This document shows, piece after piece, positions 12,403 to 22,930 of a stretch of 64,000 nt of DNA. The DNA is taken from positions 1,559,501 through 1,623,500 of the forward strand of contig NC_134120.1 in NCBI RefSeq assembly GCF_040939455.1, given 5' to 3'. Numbering within the stretch: position 1 is the first letter of the stretch; every line of letters starts with the position of its first letter. A program made the translations under genes and the position numbers. Under the pieces are notes generated by a model. The model saw only the letters and a program-made list of their open reading frames with translations, did no database searches and was not told the origin of the DNA. The DNA is from Microcebus murinus. Lineage: Eukaryota; Chordata; Mammalia; Primates; Cheirogaleidae.

Positions 12403-12569
12403 GAAAGACCAGGCCTGGCGAGGGGTTTAGAGGCCCCTCGTGTTTCCCCAGAGAAAGTGCGTGGAGCGGCTGGCTTGGTCCGAAGAGGAGGGAGATCATT
12501 AGATGCGCAACAGAAGCGCGGCGGAAATAATGGCACCTCCTCCCTGAAGAGCATGCAGGAAAAGAGGCT

Positions 12570-12760
12570 TTAATTCAGACAGTGCTGTTTGAATCCCAAA
12601 TCTACCACTAAATAGCTTCTTGTTATTTAACGTCTCAGTGCCCGAACTCTCTCACTTGTGAAAATTCTTCCTTCAGAGGTAAAAGTAATTGTTCATTAAA
12701 GTCCCACTTACGTAATGTCTTACACAAGGTAGGTCTCAGTAAGTTACAGTTGCGATAAGC
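12570..12760 (+). mobile_element. MIR SINE, diverged
   Basis: MIR order is visible: 'cagtgctgtttgaatccca aatctaccacta', 'tcagtgcccgaactctctcacttgtg', 'taatgtcttacacaaggtaggtctcagtaa'. No internal promoter is intact. Confidence 0.75.
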
Positions 12761-12802
12761 TACAGTTCCCTTTGTAAATTATATCAACAGAGTTTTTAAG
12801 TT

Positions 12803-12827
12803 GTCACCTGTTCTTTCAACAGGTGAC
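12803..12827. other. Perfect 10-bp inverted repeat, 5-nt loop
   Basis: Arms gtcacctgtt (12803-12812) and aacaggtgac (12818-12827) are exact reverse complements around ctttc. Each arm contains a CACCTG E-box core. It may be a chance hairpin or paired E-boxes. Confidence 0.6.
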
Positions 12828-13230
12828 CTTAGCCAGAAATTTTTGCAAAATATATGCTAATAATAACTAGAACTCCTGCTATTTTTTCAGCCCTCAAGAA
12901 GCCAGATTCCCATGGCTGTGTGAGAGCCGGGGTTTGGGGAGTCAGTGAGCAGCATATGCTTGATTGAAGGAAAGAAGCATGTAAACACCAAGCAAGCCCC
13001 CCCTTTTTTAAAAATAAAAGTGGGTTCTGGGGCTAACATAATAAGAATAAAGCAGAACCAATTGTAAGACTCTAATCTTGAAAATAAATGCTGATATAAT
13101 TTGGGAATTAAACAATTGTTTGGTTTGTATGTTTATTCACTTTGCTGCAGAATACTCATCTCAAATAACATTTCGAGAAAGGCAGAAAATTGGTGTGTAA
13201 AACTAAGATGGTAAGGTAAGACCAGAGAAA
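12828..13230. other. AT-rich unique block, nothing recognised
   Basis: No coding frame or clear repeat. Short poly-C and poly-A runs occur near 12996-13016. Confidence 0.4.
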
Positions 13231-14480
13231 AGGGGTTCAGGACCCTCGCGGCCGGGACACAGGGCGCTGGGCCGCGCTGCCAGTGCTCACACTACGGAAA
13301 CCGCGCATGCTGCAGGGCACGGCTGTTTCCCCCAGAGCACCGGCTCTGGCCCATGTACACGCCAGATTTGCAAGGACTCCACCTCTCTGAGGGTCAAATA
13401 CTACGTGAGAAAAAAACGGGGTAGTCACGGGGTGCCGTGGGACTTCAGGGAGTCGTCGCAGGGATAGAACGGGAGGACTAGGACCAGCGCCCAGGGCTGC
13501 TCAGCTACTCTCTGTGGGGAGGCGGCCCCGCCATCTCCCCGAGCCCCTGCCCGCGCTTTGCGGCATGACGCAGTGCCGGGAGCCTGTGCTTTCCAAAGCC
13601 TCTACAAATGGGCATTTTTAAACTTCCTGGAATGCTCACCGCTGTGGAAGCACGTTTACTCGTTAACTGCTCAGACGGTGAATCCTGACCCCAAGCCACG
13701 TAGTCCAAAGGCTTGCCCAAGTGATCGTGCTGGATTTCTACCCGAATAACCTGGATACTCCGTTCTCCACACCTTTCTGTTTTCTTGTGGCGGCAGTGGC
13801 CATGGCAGGCGTACTGAGAACTCCCTGAATGCTGGGTTTGTCACCTTAGTCCGCACGACTCCGGAGACTGAGCACCACGTGCCCCCACACACCAGGAAGA
13901 GAAGTTCGGAGAGTTCCGATCGGCCGTGTAAATGCACAATCAACAAACACATGAGCTGGGATTCCAATCTAGCCCTTCGAGGTCTTTGCAGTAGTGTCCC
14001 TTCCTCCCCTTCCCACCTGTGCATTCGTGCACACGCGTCACCCGGGGGCCAACACGCCTGCCCCCTCCCGCCCTGCACTTCTCTGCAGTGACCTGCTGCG
14101 CGGCCCTCTGGGGAGAGGAGGGGCCCCTGCCTGGCCCTGAACCGTGTCCCTCCAGGCCCTGGGCACAGGGCTCTGGGTCGTGCCTGGCGGGCAGAGGCCC
14201 CGGGAGGGAGGATGCCGGCCGGTCACTGTCCCGAGTGACCGAGAGGGTGTGTCTCCTGCGTCCAGGGCCCGGCGAGAGGCCCCCGTGGCATTGTGGCCGA
14301 GCCTCGCTGTCCCCGGCTGTGTCACCAGCAGAGCTGACGCCGTTTGGTCTCCAGGCATCTGGTTTCTGTCTCGTCTTCCTGGACGGGCCCTGCACTCGGG
14401 CCCCCTGTCCTTCTGTCCTTACACGGAAACTGTCTAGTCGTAGTCCTGTTCATTCTGTTCCTGTGGCTGATGGATTTAAG
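13231..14480. other. GC-rich, CpG-containing block without recognised gene
   Basis: GC-rich from 13240 to 13500 and again from 14000 to 14420. Overlapping open frames of up to 163 codons lie on both strands and in several frames, which argues against any one being real. No domain or splice structure could be supported. Confidence 0.45.
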
Positions 14481-16320
14481 AGCTTTGAAATTACAGTGCC
14501 TTTATGTTAGATTTATTCCCTAAGCTTAAGTTTTACCTTTTCATCTCTTTCTCTTACTTCACCTTGTCGTTTAGTCCTTATTTTAGTGATTCTCTAATCT
14601 ACATTCTTATAAAGTCTCTTTGCAAAGCAGTCTCAAGGCTACGTCTTGTGTTTCCCTCTACACTAAACACATTGCTTTTATCTTCCCTTTTTGGTTTTTC
14701 TTTTGATCCAGGGGCATTTTTTGTGTTGCCATGTACAGACAAGCCCACCGAGGCGATGGGGGTGTGTGTCGTGACAGGGCTTAACGGAAGTTTCCGGAGC
14801 GGTCCTGGATCCACAGCCAGGACGCTCAGCAGGTGGGACGCAGAGTTGGGCTCGTCTCAGAGCGGTTACTGCGCGTCTCCACTGGCACCTCTCGGACGGC
14901 CCGGCTGCGTTTATGCGGCACGAGTGCCCCGTGCGGACAGAGAGGGGCGCGTTTCAGAGTGTTGGTTACAGTTATTCGTAAACCACTTGGCTGCGGAACG
15001 GTCACACTGCGTGGCTCTCCGAGGATGCTCCCACCGCTGTCTACTAGCACCGCCGCCGAGCGCTCCTGCGGGGCTGAAGGGAAGACAGGCTTTCAGAACA
15101 GGCCAGGTCAATGCACGGACAACGTGGCGGACAAAATTGGGATAGCGCTCTCCCTCTGCTGGCCCCTGGGCCAGGAACTGGGTGTCCACCTGGGTGCATT
15201 GACCAGCGGTGCCGTGTGCACTACTCAAAGGTCTTCAGCGGAGCTCGTGACACTGTACCCCGCTTTAGCTGCTGGGATGGTGGGCCACGGCAGCTCTTTG
15301 CAAAGCGCAGGAGAGCCCCAAAGAGCTGCGATCAGCCCTCCAGGGAGCAGGTGGCTCCCCCGAGGAGCATGCCGTGTTCCAGGGGAAGACGGAGCGGCAG
15401 AGAAAACCCAACAATCGCCGCCGATGGGGACCCTGCCCGACGGTCCCGGGCTGTCAGCACTGTCCGTCGCTGTAGCTCTTCATGATCCTTAGCACACGCT
15501 CTTCGTTTTGATAGGCATGAAATTACATCAAGGTCATTTTTAATAACTGCCAATAGCTCGAGAGCCGCAGTCAGTTTTATTGACACAGACGCTGAAGAGC
15601 TCAGGGAGCCGGGAGGAGCCGGGCGCCCTGCTTGGGAGGGCCGGTCCCCTGGGACAGAGATTATTATCGATATTAGGAAATTAGTATTGATAGAAATTTG
15701 ATGAGTATGGTGCATCTGGGTCAGTCCGCATCGTACGGATGTCACAGCCCAGGCAGGGCCGGGGCTCAGAGGTCCGAGTTGTATGTATCCCTTCGTGGTT
15801 TATTTTTCTTAGGTGAGGGCCTGGGGACTGCTCCCACTCCCAGAGCCCCAAACGCGGCTCTCGGGGTCCGGCTTTAAAAGGCATCTTCCTCCGTCGGGAA
15901 AATAAATATTCCTTTCTCCAGACTTTGTGTTCTGATCGATCTCTGATGTTTCCGTGCATTTGCTGAGAAGATGCTTGCTTGGGAATTTATTTATGGAACA
16001 GACTGTTCTACAGGAAGGCCTGGTGGCCCCGAGTGGTCTGGGGGTCTCGGTGGAGGCTCAAGTGCACCTGAGGCTGTGGAGTTTCGGGGGATCCTTTGCA
16101 CATCGGGCAAGAGGCCTTGCTCCGAGTGAACCAGACCCAGATTCCAGTGGGAAACGTGAGAGGAGGTGAAGACACCATTGGGCAGAGGGGCATGGGCAGG
16201 CGGTGTGGACGCCCCGTGGGCTGCTGGCGGTTAACAGCGTTAGTGAAACCCAAACCCATCACAGAACAGACCCAGCCAGCTCCTTGCACGGGGGAGGCTG
16301 AAGATTCAGACAAGAGAACA
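14481..16320. other. Unique sequence, alternating AT- and GC-rich
   Basis: AT-rich at 14481-14740, GC-rich with CpGs at 14760-15470, then an AT-rich unique stretch at 15480-15720 that could be conserved non-coding DNA. Frames of up to 219 codons overlap one another in the GC-rich part and lack domains. Confidence 0.4.
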
Positions 16321-16324
16321 ATTT

Positions 16325-16645
16325 CATGTGGAAAATGGATATTCACGAAAACTGCAGTCATAGCAGGAGGCAGACATGCGGTCACTTATGATTTCATTTG
16401 CATGAAACGTCTGCAATATGCAAATGGACAGACTGAAAGTGGATTGGTGGTCAGCAGGGCCGGGGCAGGGGAAAGGGGGGCACTGCTCACCAGGTTTGGG
16501 GTTATTTTTGGGGTGACGGAAATGACCTACAATTAGATCGCGGTGATGGTCTCACAGCCATGAATATACTGACAGCACTGAACTGCGCACTATACATGGG
16601 CGAATTCTACGGCATGTGACTTACATCTCAGTAAAAAATACCAGC
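16325..16645 (+). mobile_element. Ancient L1M 3'-end fragment
   Basis: Shows the order of motifs at the 3' end of old L1s: 'cttatgatttcatttgcatgaaac', 'ggtcagcagggccgg', 'ggggtgacggaaatg', 'aattagatcgcggtgatggt', 'gaattctacggcatgtga' and 'acatctcagtaaaaaat'. Plus orientation, ending at about 16642. Confidence 0.8.
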
Positions 16646-18110
16646 CCGGAGAGTCTCCGTAGTAACAGCAGTGAAAATCTTGAAATGGGAGTTGGGAGGC
16701 AATCCATTCATTTTAATTTCAGGTACACATTCAGTAAGTCAGGGAATTAGTGCTCCTGCCATTATGGCTTGTATTTCTAATTCTGTAAATTCAGAGCAAG
16801 ATAAGATAACTCGGGTGAAAAAATGCTGGCGCCGGCGAGCCGGCAGCCGGAGGGCGGCTGAGGAGGAGAGGCGCCCAGGTCCCCGCGGGCGGTCTGCGCT
16901 CTGCAGGGCGACTGTGAGGCGTAGCAAGGCTGCGGTCGGACAGGTGTCACTCTCAGGGACCGGACAGGTATATTCTAACCAGGTGTTCATGGGGCTGTCC
17001 AGTTAATCGTGGCATTTTGAGTTCTGGAACTTGCGTTTCCACCAATGCCCTCGTGTGGGGTGGCGTGCTCACGGGCCACAGGTGGCCGGGGCCGTGGCCC
17101 CGCTGCCCACTGCTGCCCGTTCCGAGGTCATCGGCCAGTGGCCCTCATCCCCTGTCCCCTGGCTTGCTGTCCGCCCGCTCCGGATTGCTCCCCAGCCACA
17201 GATCTGCCGCAGACTCAGGGGCCTGAGCGGTTTAATGTGGGGTTACTGGAAACCACATCTTCAAAGATCTTTCCCCCTCTCTGGGAAACGGCCGTAGCAG
17301 GGAAACGTCTACTCGGGACGGGTCCGCTTCCCTCTGGCGTCCCAGCTTGCTCAGTGTCACTCGGTACACGGCGCTCGTGCCGGGCCACACGGAACCACAT
17401 CGCGAGGAGCCGGCGCAGAGCCGAGAGACGGCCTGGGCCGCCGTCTGCACCTCCGGGACAGGAGACGGAGACCCCCAGGCAGAGACGGGCCTCACGTCTG
17501 TGGCGTGTAACAAGCAAACCCAGATAGTTTAAGACAGAGAAACTTGACAGCAAGAACTGGTTCACATGAGCGAGGAAATGAAGACCAGGCATCGGGGTCG
17601 AGGAGGAAAAATAACTGGTTTTGCCCACGTTGTTTATTTACTTAGTTTTTCGGTCTGCTCAGTGCCACGGCCTCAGATATCCCGGTTCCGTGACACCTTC
17701 CCAACTCCAGCCCTCCCCCCAAAAATCACGGTTTGTGGTGTGGCTTCAGCTAAAGAGGAAATCAGACGAAGGGACATCACTATGTAAAAATACAAAGTTT
17801 AAATCGAAGAACTGCAGGTTTTTACACAAGAATCGAATAAACAGACACACAACTGTGTGTAGGCGAACTTGCGCTTCCAACTCAGTCTGAGTGTTCTAGA
17901 TGTTTATGGAGGTGGGCGAGAGGCCGGGCCCCGTGGCTGGTCATCACGATCTCCGGATGTCGCCGCCCCCACAGGCTTCCTTCCTGCAGAGGGGAGACTT
18001 GCTATTGCCGGGGAGGAAGGTCTTCCCCATGAGGTTTTCGCTGGTTGTTTGTGGTGTCACACACTCTCTGGGAAAGTATTTCGAGAACTAAACCTTCAGA
18101 TATCTTTACT
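16646..18110. other. Mixed-composition unique block, nothing recognised
   Basis: GC-rich with CpGs at 16825-17470, AT-richer later. Overlapping frames of up to 160 codons lie on both strands at 17017-17628 with no recognised domains. Confidence 0.4.
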
Positions 18111-18147
18111 TAGTGGCGATAACGCTGGTGTTTCTTGACATTTTCAC

Positions 18148-18309
18148 CGGAAGAACTGAATTCCAGGGTCACTGCAAACTTATGGAGAAGGCGTAGGTAG
18201 AACACCAGCACGTCAAAGTACCCGGGTGAGCCAGGCCGCGAGATGCCGGTCATCTCCCACAGGTACCCGACGACTGCAGCGCCGTCCTGATTTACGACCG
18301 AAACAAAGA
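18148..18309 (-). other. Candidate coding exon, unrecognised (low confidence)
   Basis: Read on the minus strand, a pyrimidine-rich tract ending cacag (plus 18310-18326) precedes an open stretch of 65 codons that runs to a TAA at 18110-18112. A GT at 18146-18147 (ccg|gtgaaa) would give a 162-bp exon, a multiple of three. The predicted peptide has segments such as GYLWEMTGISRPGSPGYF and a hydrophobic FDVLVFYLRLLHKF, and third codon positions are GC-biased. I recognise no family. The frame is short enough to be chance, and no partner exon was found. Confidence 0.2.
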
Positions 18310-18379
18310 CTGTGAAGAGACAGAGAAAGCAACAAACAAACCGGTGACTGCATGTCCGACGCAGATCCTCTCACGTAGG

Positions 18380-18721
18380 TTCCAGTGTACGGAATGTGAA
18401 AGCGGTCTGTTTGGCCCTAGCATTTAGCATATTCCTCGTGACAAAGAGAATATCTCGAATAATAAATTTCAAATTATTTCCTCGTGCATGTCCACATGCG
18501 TCATAAATGGGTATTTTAGTTCCTATCTAATTATCTAGATTGGTGCAGAAATTTTTTTTTTTTTCCTAAATGCCAGTTTTAATTGCAAAAGTGCTGCCGG
18601 CTTCAGATTTTAATTGCAATTCACAAATGGTTGGACTGGCAGTGCTCCATTACAAAGAAAAAATCATTTTAATAGCAGAAGTACTGCCTCACTGCAGATT
18701 TCAATTTCATTTTACAAGATG
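18380..18721. other. AT-rich unique block with diverged internal duplication
   Basis: Repeat-free AT-rich block. Two similar segments, about 18577-18628 and 18667-18719, lie about 90 bp apart. The first 22 positions match at 19 and a later 22-position block matches at 18. Both contain a TTTTAAT-GCA-AAGT-CTGCC core and a CAGATTT-AATT-CA core. The origin could be an ancient duplicated regulatory module or an unrecognised old repeat. A poly-T run lies at 18551-18564. Confidence 0.5.
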
Positions 18722-20380
18722 CCGGGTCATTCGGCGCCGTCACGCGGAATGGAACGGCTGGCGTGAGCCTCAGAGGTGCCGGCCGGGTCACGGAGCCGCC
18801 GCGTGTGCCTCTCGGAGGCCGCCTGGGACCTGCTCCCGCTTTCGTCCGGAAAATACCGGAGAAGCCTGGCACACGCCCTCACGCCCGGAGCTACACCTGA
18901 CGTGGACTCGGTCGCTCCCGTCCCTCACCAGTCGCTCGTGACGCTGTGAGCGACGCCAGGGGGTGCGACCTGCAGCAAGCCGAGTGCGTGGAGATGCGGC
19001 CCCCCCCCCATGATGTTCCGGTAGGTTCTACCCTAAGCCCACACAGGTGTTTTCAGTGCACGGCTCGGCCTTTCGCTCGCAGAACACTATGGGCCACAGG
19101 GGAGAGCCGTCCCAGGAGTTGCCCTGCCTGTGCACAGGTGAAGATTCTGGGGCGGGGTCTCTGCAGGCGACAGAGCACCCTGGTGATGCCGGGGTCCCCG
19201 TGGGCCAGGTTGTCCCCTGGTAAAGTCACAGATTCTGGATGAAGCACAGCGGACGTGGGGAGAGGTGACCGGAGATGCTTTTTCCCGATGTCACTCAGCT
19301 AAGACCCCGAACGTGCGTCTTCCGCAGCTGAAAGTGGAGCTGAATGGCGCTGGGTCCTCCTGGACCCGTCATCTCCCGCCCTGGTGCCCCGGAGGCCGAG
19401 CTGTGCTCACCCAGCAGGCACCTGCCCGCCCAGGTGGCTCCCGGGCTGGTGCCCTGGACGTGCGCACTGCTCCCATGTGACAGTCACCGGTGGGCCTCAC
19501 GCGTGTCTGCTGACGAAAGCTCTACAGTGGCATGAGTGAGTCGGAGGGGCTCTGTCATCTGTGACTTAAACACATTCCGAACATTTAAATCATCGTTCCT
19601 TGAGTTCCGAAAAAAGCTTAATTGATTCTTAAAGTCACTACTTTCGGGATTGTATGATTTATTTTCACTAAGCATATCTCCGTCTTTATTTGCTAAAAGT
19701 AAATTATACACAAAATGACACGTATATTTTACAAAGCCACAATATGCACATAATATTCATCTCTACATAACTGTATCTGTAGAACTTAAAGCACGTATGT
19801 ATTACATCGGCGTATGCACTATGCTGTTAAAATAATTATATCACTGTAATAATATGTAGTAAAATATAACAATATAATATGATCATAAAATAATAACAAT
19901 TTTTACTCTATAATGTTAGAAATTCCTCTGACATTAAATTAATAAAACTTTTGTGATTTTCAAATGAGGCGGATGATCCAGGTTCACTTTCTTAGTGTGC
20001 TGTGACCAACTTCTCTTTATATTTTAAATGAATGAAAGTGTTTTGGAGCTCAGAAAAATGACTCTGCTTCCCAGAGCATCACGCGTTTTGAGAACATATA
20101 CATATGTGCGGAGATACGTGTGTGCAAACACGGAGTCTCAGCCTGGGATGGCAGATGCACTTTTGTCCTAGCTCTCCTAATATATATATCTTGGCACAAA
20201 TGAACCGCCGCCACTATCCATTATGTATGACAGCGATGTTGCACTTGAAGTATATTCTTCTTAAATTCATCTCCAGGCACCATTAAAACAGAGCTAACCG
20301 CTAAGCGGTTGCTATTTTGTGCATACAAAATAAGGCAGAATTGCATCTCCATCTATTTCCGCCAATATTTACCGAGGAGG
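18722..20380. other. Unique sequence: CpG-rich then AT-rich
   Basis: CpG-rich at 18722-19500, strongly AT-rich at 19560-20020 with many short TAATA runs. No gene is recognised. Confidence 0.4.
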
Positions 20381-21063
20381 TCTGGGAGGCGCCGCCCCCG
20401 TGCCCGGGTCCCCGGGGCCCGGGGAGGGCAGGGAGTCCGCACGCGCTGCCTTTGCCGTGCCCCGCAACGGCGCCATCTCAGAAGTCTCGAGTCTCGGGGC
20501 GGGTTGCCCGTCCACGTGAAGAGCCTCGCGAGGACTAAGTGCCTCGAGTCCAAACAGTCATGTCACGTCATGCAAAACCCTAAAGCTCCTCGGTGCGGTG
20601 TTTACGCGGCATCTGTCAGGGCGCTGGGCACCCTGGGGTTCCCGGCGCAGCGACCCCCGAGAAGTGCGCTTCCGTGGCCTCTGCAAGGTCCCCGCGGCTG
20701 CCGATGCCGCTCGATAGATGTCTGACCTTCCTGCCCGGCGCAGACCTGGCTCTGGGGAAGACGGCCCCTGGCTCGGCGAGTGCACTGCGGACGGCCGAGA
20801 GGGAGAAGCAGACCCATAAATCGCTGCGAGAAAGTGGTAGCCAGTAAATCTGGGCGTGATTTACTCGGAAAACAGGAACTGGGATAAAATGCATGCTAAC
20901 GGCTTCCATCGGTGCACGAGTAAATCAGAACTCGCCACCAGATACACGATAAGGATAGTGGCTAAAATATCCATAGTAAAATCATTTTCTGCTGAGCAGA
21001 AAGTTTAACTTAAATCAATGTATGTCTGTGCATGTGTGAGTGAGCATACATATATGCACATGT
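20381..21063. other. GC-rich block then AT-rich unique sequence
   Basis: Dense CpG between 20385 and 20790 with overlapping frames on both strands, then unique AT-rich sequence. No promoter motifs or recognisable product. Confidence 0.4.
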
Positions 21064-21073
21064 GGTGTGTGTA

Positions 21074-21109
<36 letters not shown>
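21064..21109. repeat. (TG)n microsatellite
   Basis: Nearly pure TG run of about 46 bp, with two TATG interruptions near its start. A likely length polymorphism. Confidence 0.95.
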
Positions 21110-21110
<1 letters not shown>

Positions 21111-22439
21111 TACCCAGGAGGGTTTACAAAATGCAGAATATCCTGACAGCCAGTGGCTCCCGGAGAGAGGGAATTAATGCTCTACTTCCAGGCACACACG
21201 TATGTGCACATATAATAAATGCATCAGCTTTCCGAGGCAAGACGGAACTGCACTTTCCCATGTTGTTTACCGGGTCCGCACTTAGGGGAGGCAGTTCGCA
21301 GAGGTCTTTAGGGGGGCCCTGTGTGCTGGGGCTGCCAGGGGCCCGCAGAGCAGTGGTCCTCGTCCTCGTGGCTGTCACCTGCCAGGTGCGGGAGCCGCAG
21401 ACTGCTCCTGCAGCCCACACGGAGCCGTGCACGGCACTCACACTGGGGGCCCGCAGTGGGCTGAGAAAGAGTGACCGGATCGGAGCCAGGCAGCAGCGAA
21501 AGGGGTTAGGTGGCCGGAGACCAGGGAAGCAGCCACACGGGTGACAGGAGAGACTGAGGCACCTGCGGTGGGGCAAGACCAAGGAGGCCGCCTTCACCGG
21601 TGCGGCTGAGCGGCAGCTGCCACTGTGTGGCCAGTGGTGGCGTGGGCAGGTAGAGGCTAGAAGAGAGGAGGCTGACCCCCCAGGGTGGGGTGCCGAGGCT
21701 GGGACACCCTCGGGCAGAACCCACCGGAGAGAAGGAAGCAACCTTGCACGGTTGCAAAGCTGCAGGCAGAACCCACAGCGTCCCCCTCCAGCCGGCCGTC
21801 TATTCAGTCTTGTGTCCGGGGACGTAGGGCCCCTCCCCAGACACACCAGCGAGGGGTGGAGACGTGGCCCCCAGCGCCCCCGGGGCCTGTCTTTGCTCCC
21901 CAGACAGGAGCCATCCCCATGCGTTGGTTTTGCAGGCTGGGCAGAGTGGATTGCAACCCGGCTAACGCCTGCCACCACCGCCGGGCTGGGAGCCGGGACG
22001 CCTCACCTGACTGCTGTGGTCGTTGTCTCCTCGCCTGCGGAGGGGTATGGGCAGCACCTCGCTCAGGGCGGCCAGAGGATCAGACCCGGGAGGAGAAGCC
22101 AGAGCGGAGCGGGCACCGCTGCAGCCAGTCCCGGTGCAGCCAGCGCCACTGCGGGTGGGCGTGACCCTGGGCCACCTGCGTTCCGGGGTGCCCCTCGAAA
22201 GTCACCTCCGGGGGGCGTGATGACGTCAGCGCAGCCGGGCGGGCCCTGGGTAAGTCAGGACCCACAGCCAGTCCCCGGAGCTCCCGCCTGGCCAGGGCTG
22301 GTCAGGTCTGACGAGGGCCACAAACTTCACCGCAGCGCCGTCCCTGTGCTCAAGGAGCTTGCAAAGTGCAGAGGCCTCTCCCTCAGTTTCCCCGAGTGCG
22401 GGGATGTTTAGACAGCCACGGCCGTCCTGGAGAAGCCAT
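21110..22439. other. GC-rich block, no gene recognised
   Basis: A 284-codon minus frame (21124-21978) overlaps plus frames of 159, 160 and 219 codons. The residues are Arg/Pro/Ser/Gly-rich with no domain, as expected from GC-rich DNA. One CRE-like tgacgtca lies at 22221-22228. Confidence 0.45.
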
Positions 22440-22930
22440 TTATTTGCACATTGTCGTAGGTTACAGAGTGCTTTATAAGCGCTAATTATTACTTCAGTAA
22501 ATTATTTTTACATTTTTCCCCAAAAGAGTGAAATGAAACAGCATAAGCAGAAAAAACATAAAACGCAAGAATTGTTTTATGGGCCCCTGGCTGGGATTTC
22601 TGAACTTGAACGTTATACGCAGGGAAACATTAGACGCAGTAATTATATGACGATGCCTCACTGTATAAGTGTCGTCTTTGTCGCTGCCACTTCTCCCTTC
22701 AGCCGAGGGCTGGAGGGATTAACCCTGTCCGTTCCGTGCTCGGAAGAGCTTTCTAGACCCCGTGTTTTCCTTAAATCCACCCACAGCCATTCAGATTTTA
22801 CGTAACTTAAGCGAGAGAACCTCACAGATACCAGAGAATCACTTCCAAACAATATCAACTATTTCTTGCGTTCTCGAAATACTAGGAATTAAAAGAATCA
22901 TTAAAGCATCAAATTAAAATAGATGCAGGT
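22440..22930. promoter_or_regulatory. Candidate conserved non-coding element (inference)
   Basis: Abrupt change from the GC-rich block to repeat-free AT-rich sequence with several TAAT-type homeodomain-like cores ('gcgctaattattac', 'cagtaattatatg', 'caggttaatgag'). No repeat family or coding frame. The call rests only on texture, and conservation cannot be seen from one genome. Confidence 0.3.

Noticed and set aside
21124..21978. 284-codon minus-strand frame
   Set aside because: Overlapped by three plus frames of 159-219 codons in the same GC-rich DNA. Pro/Ser/Arg/Gly-rich, no domain.
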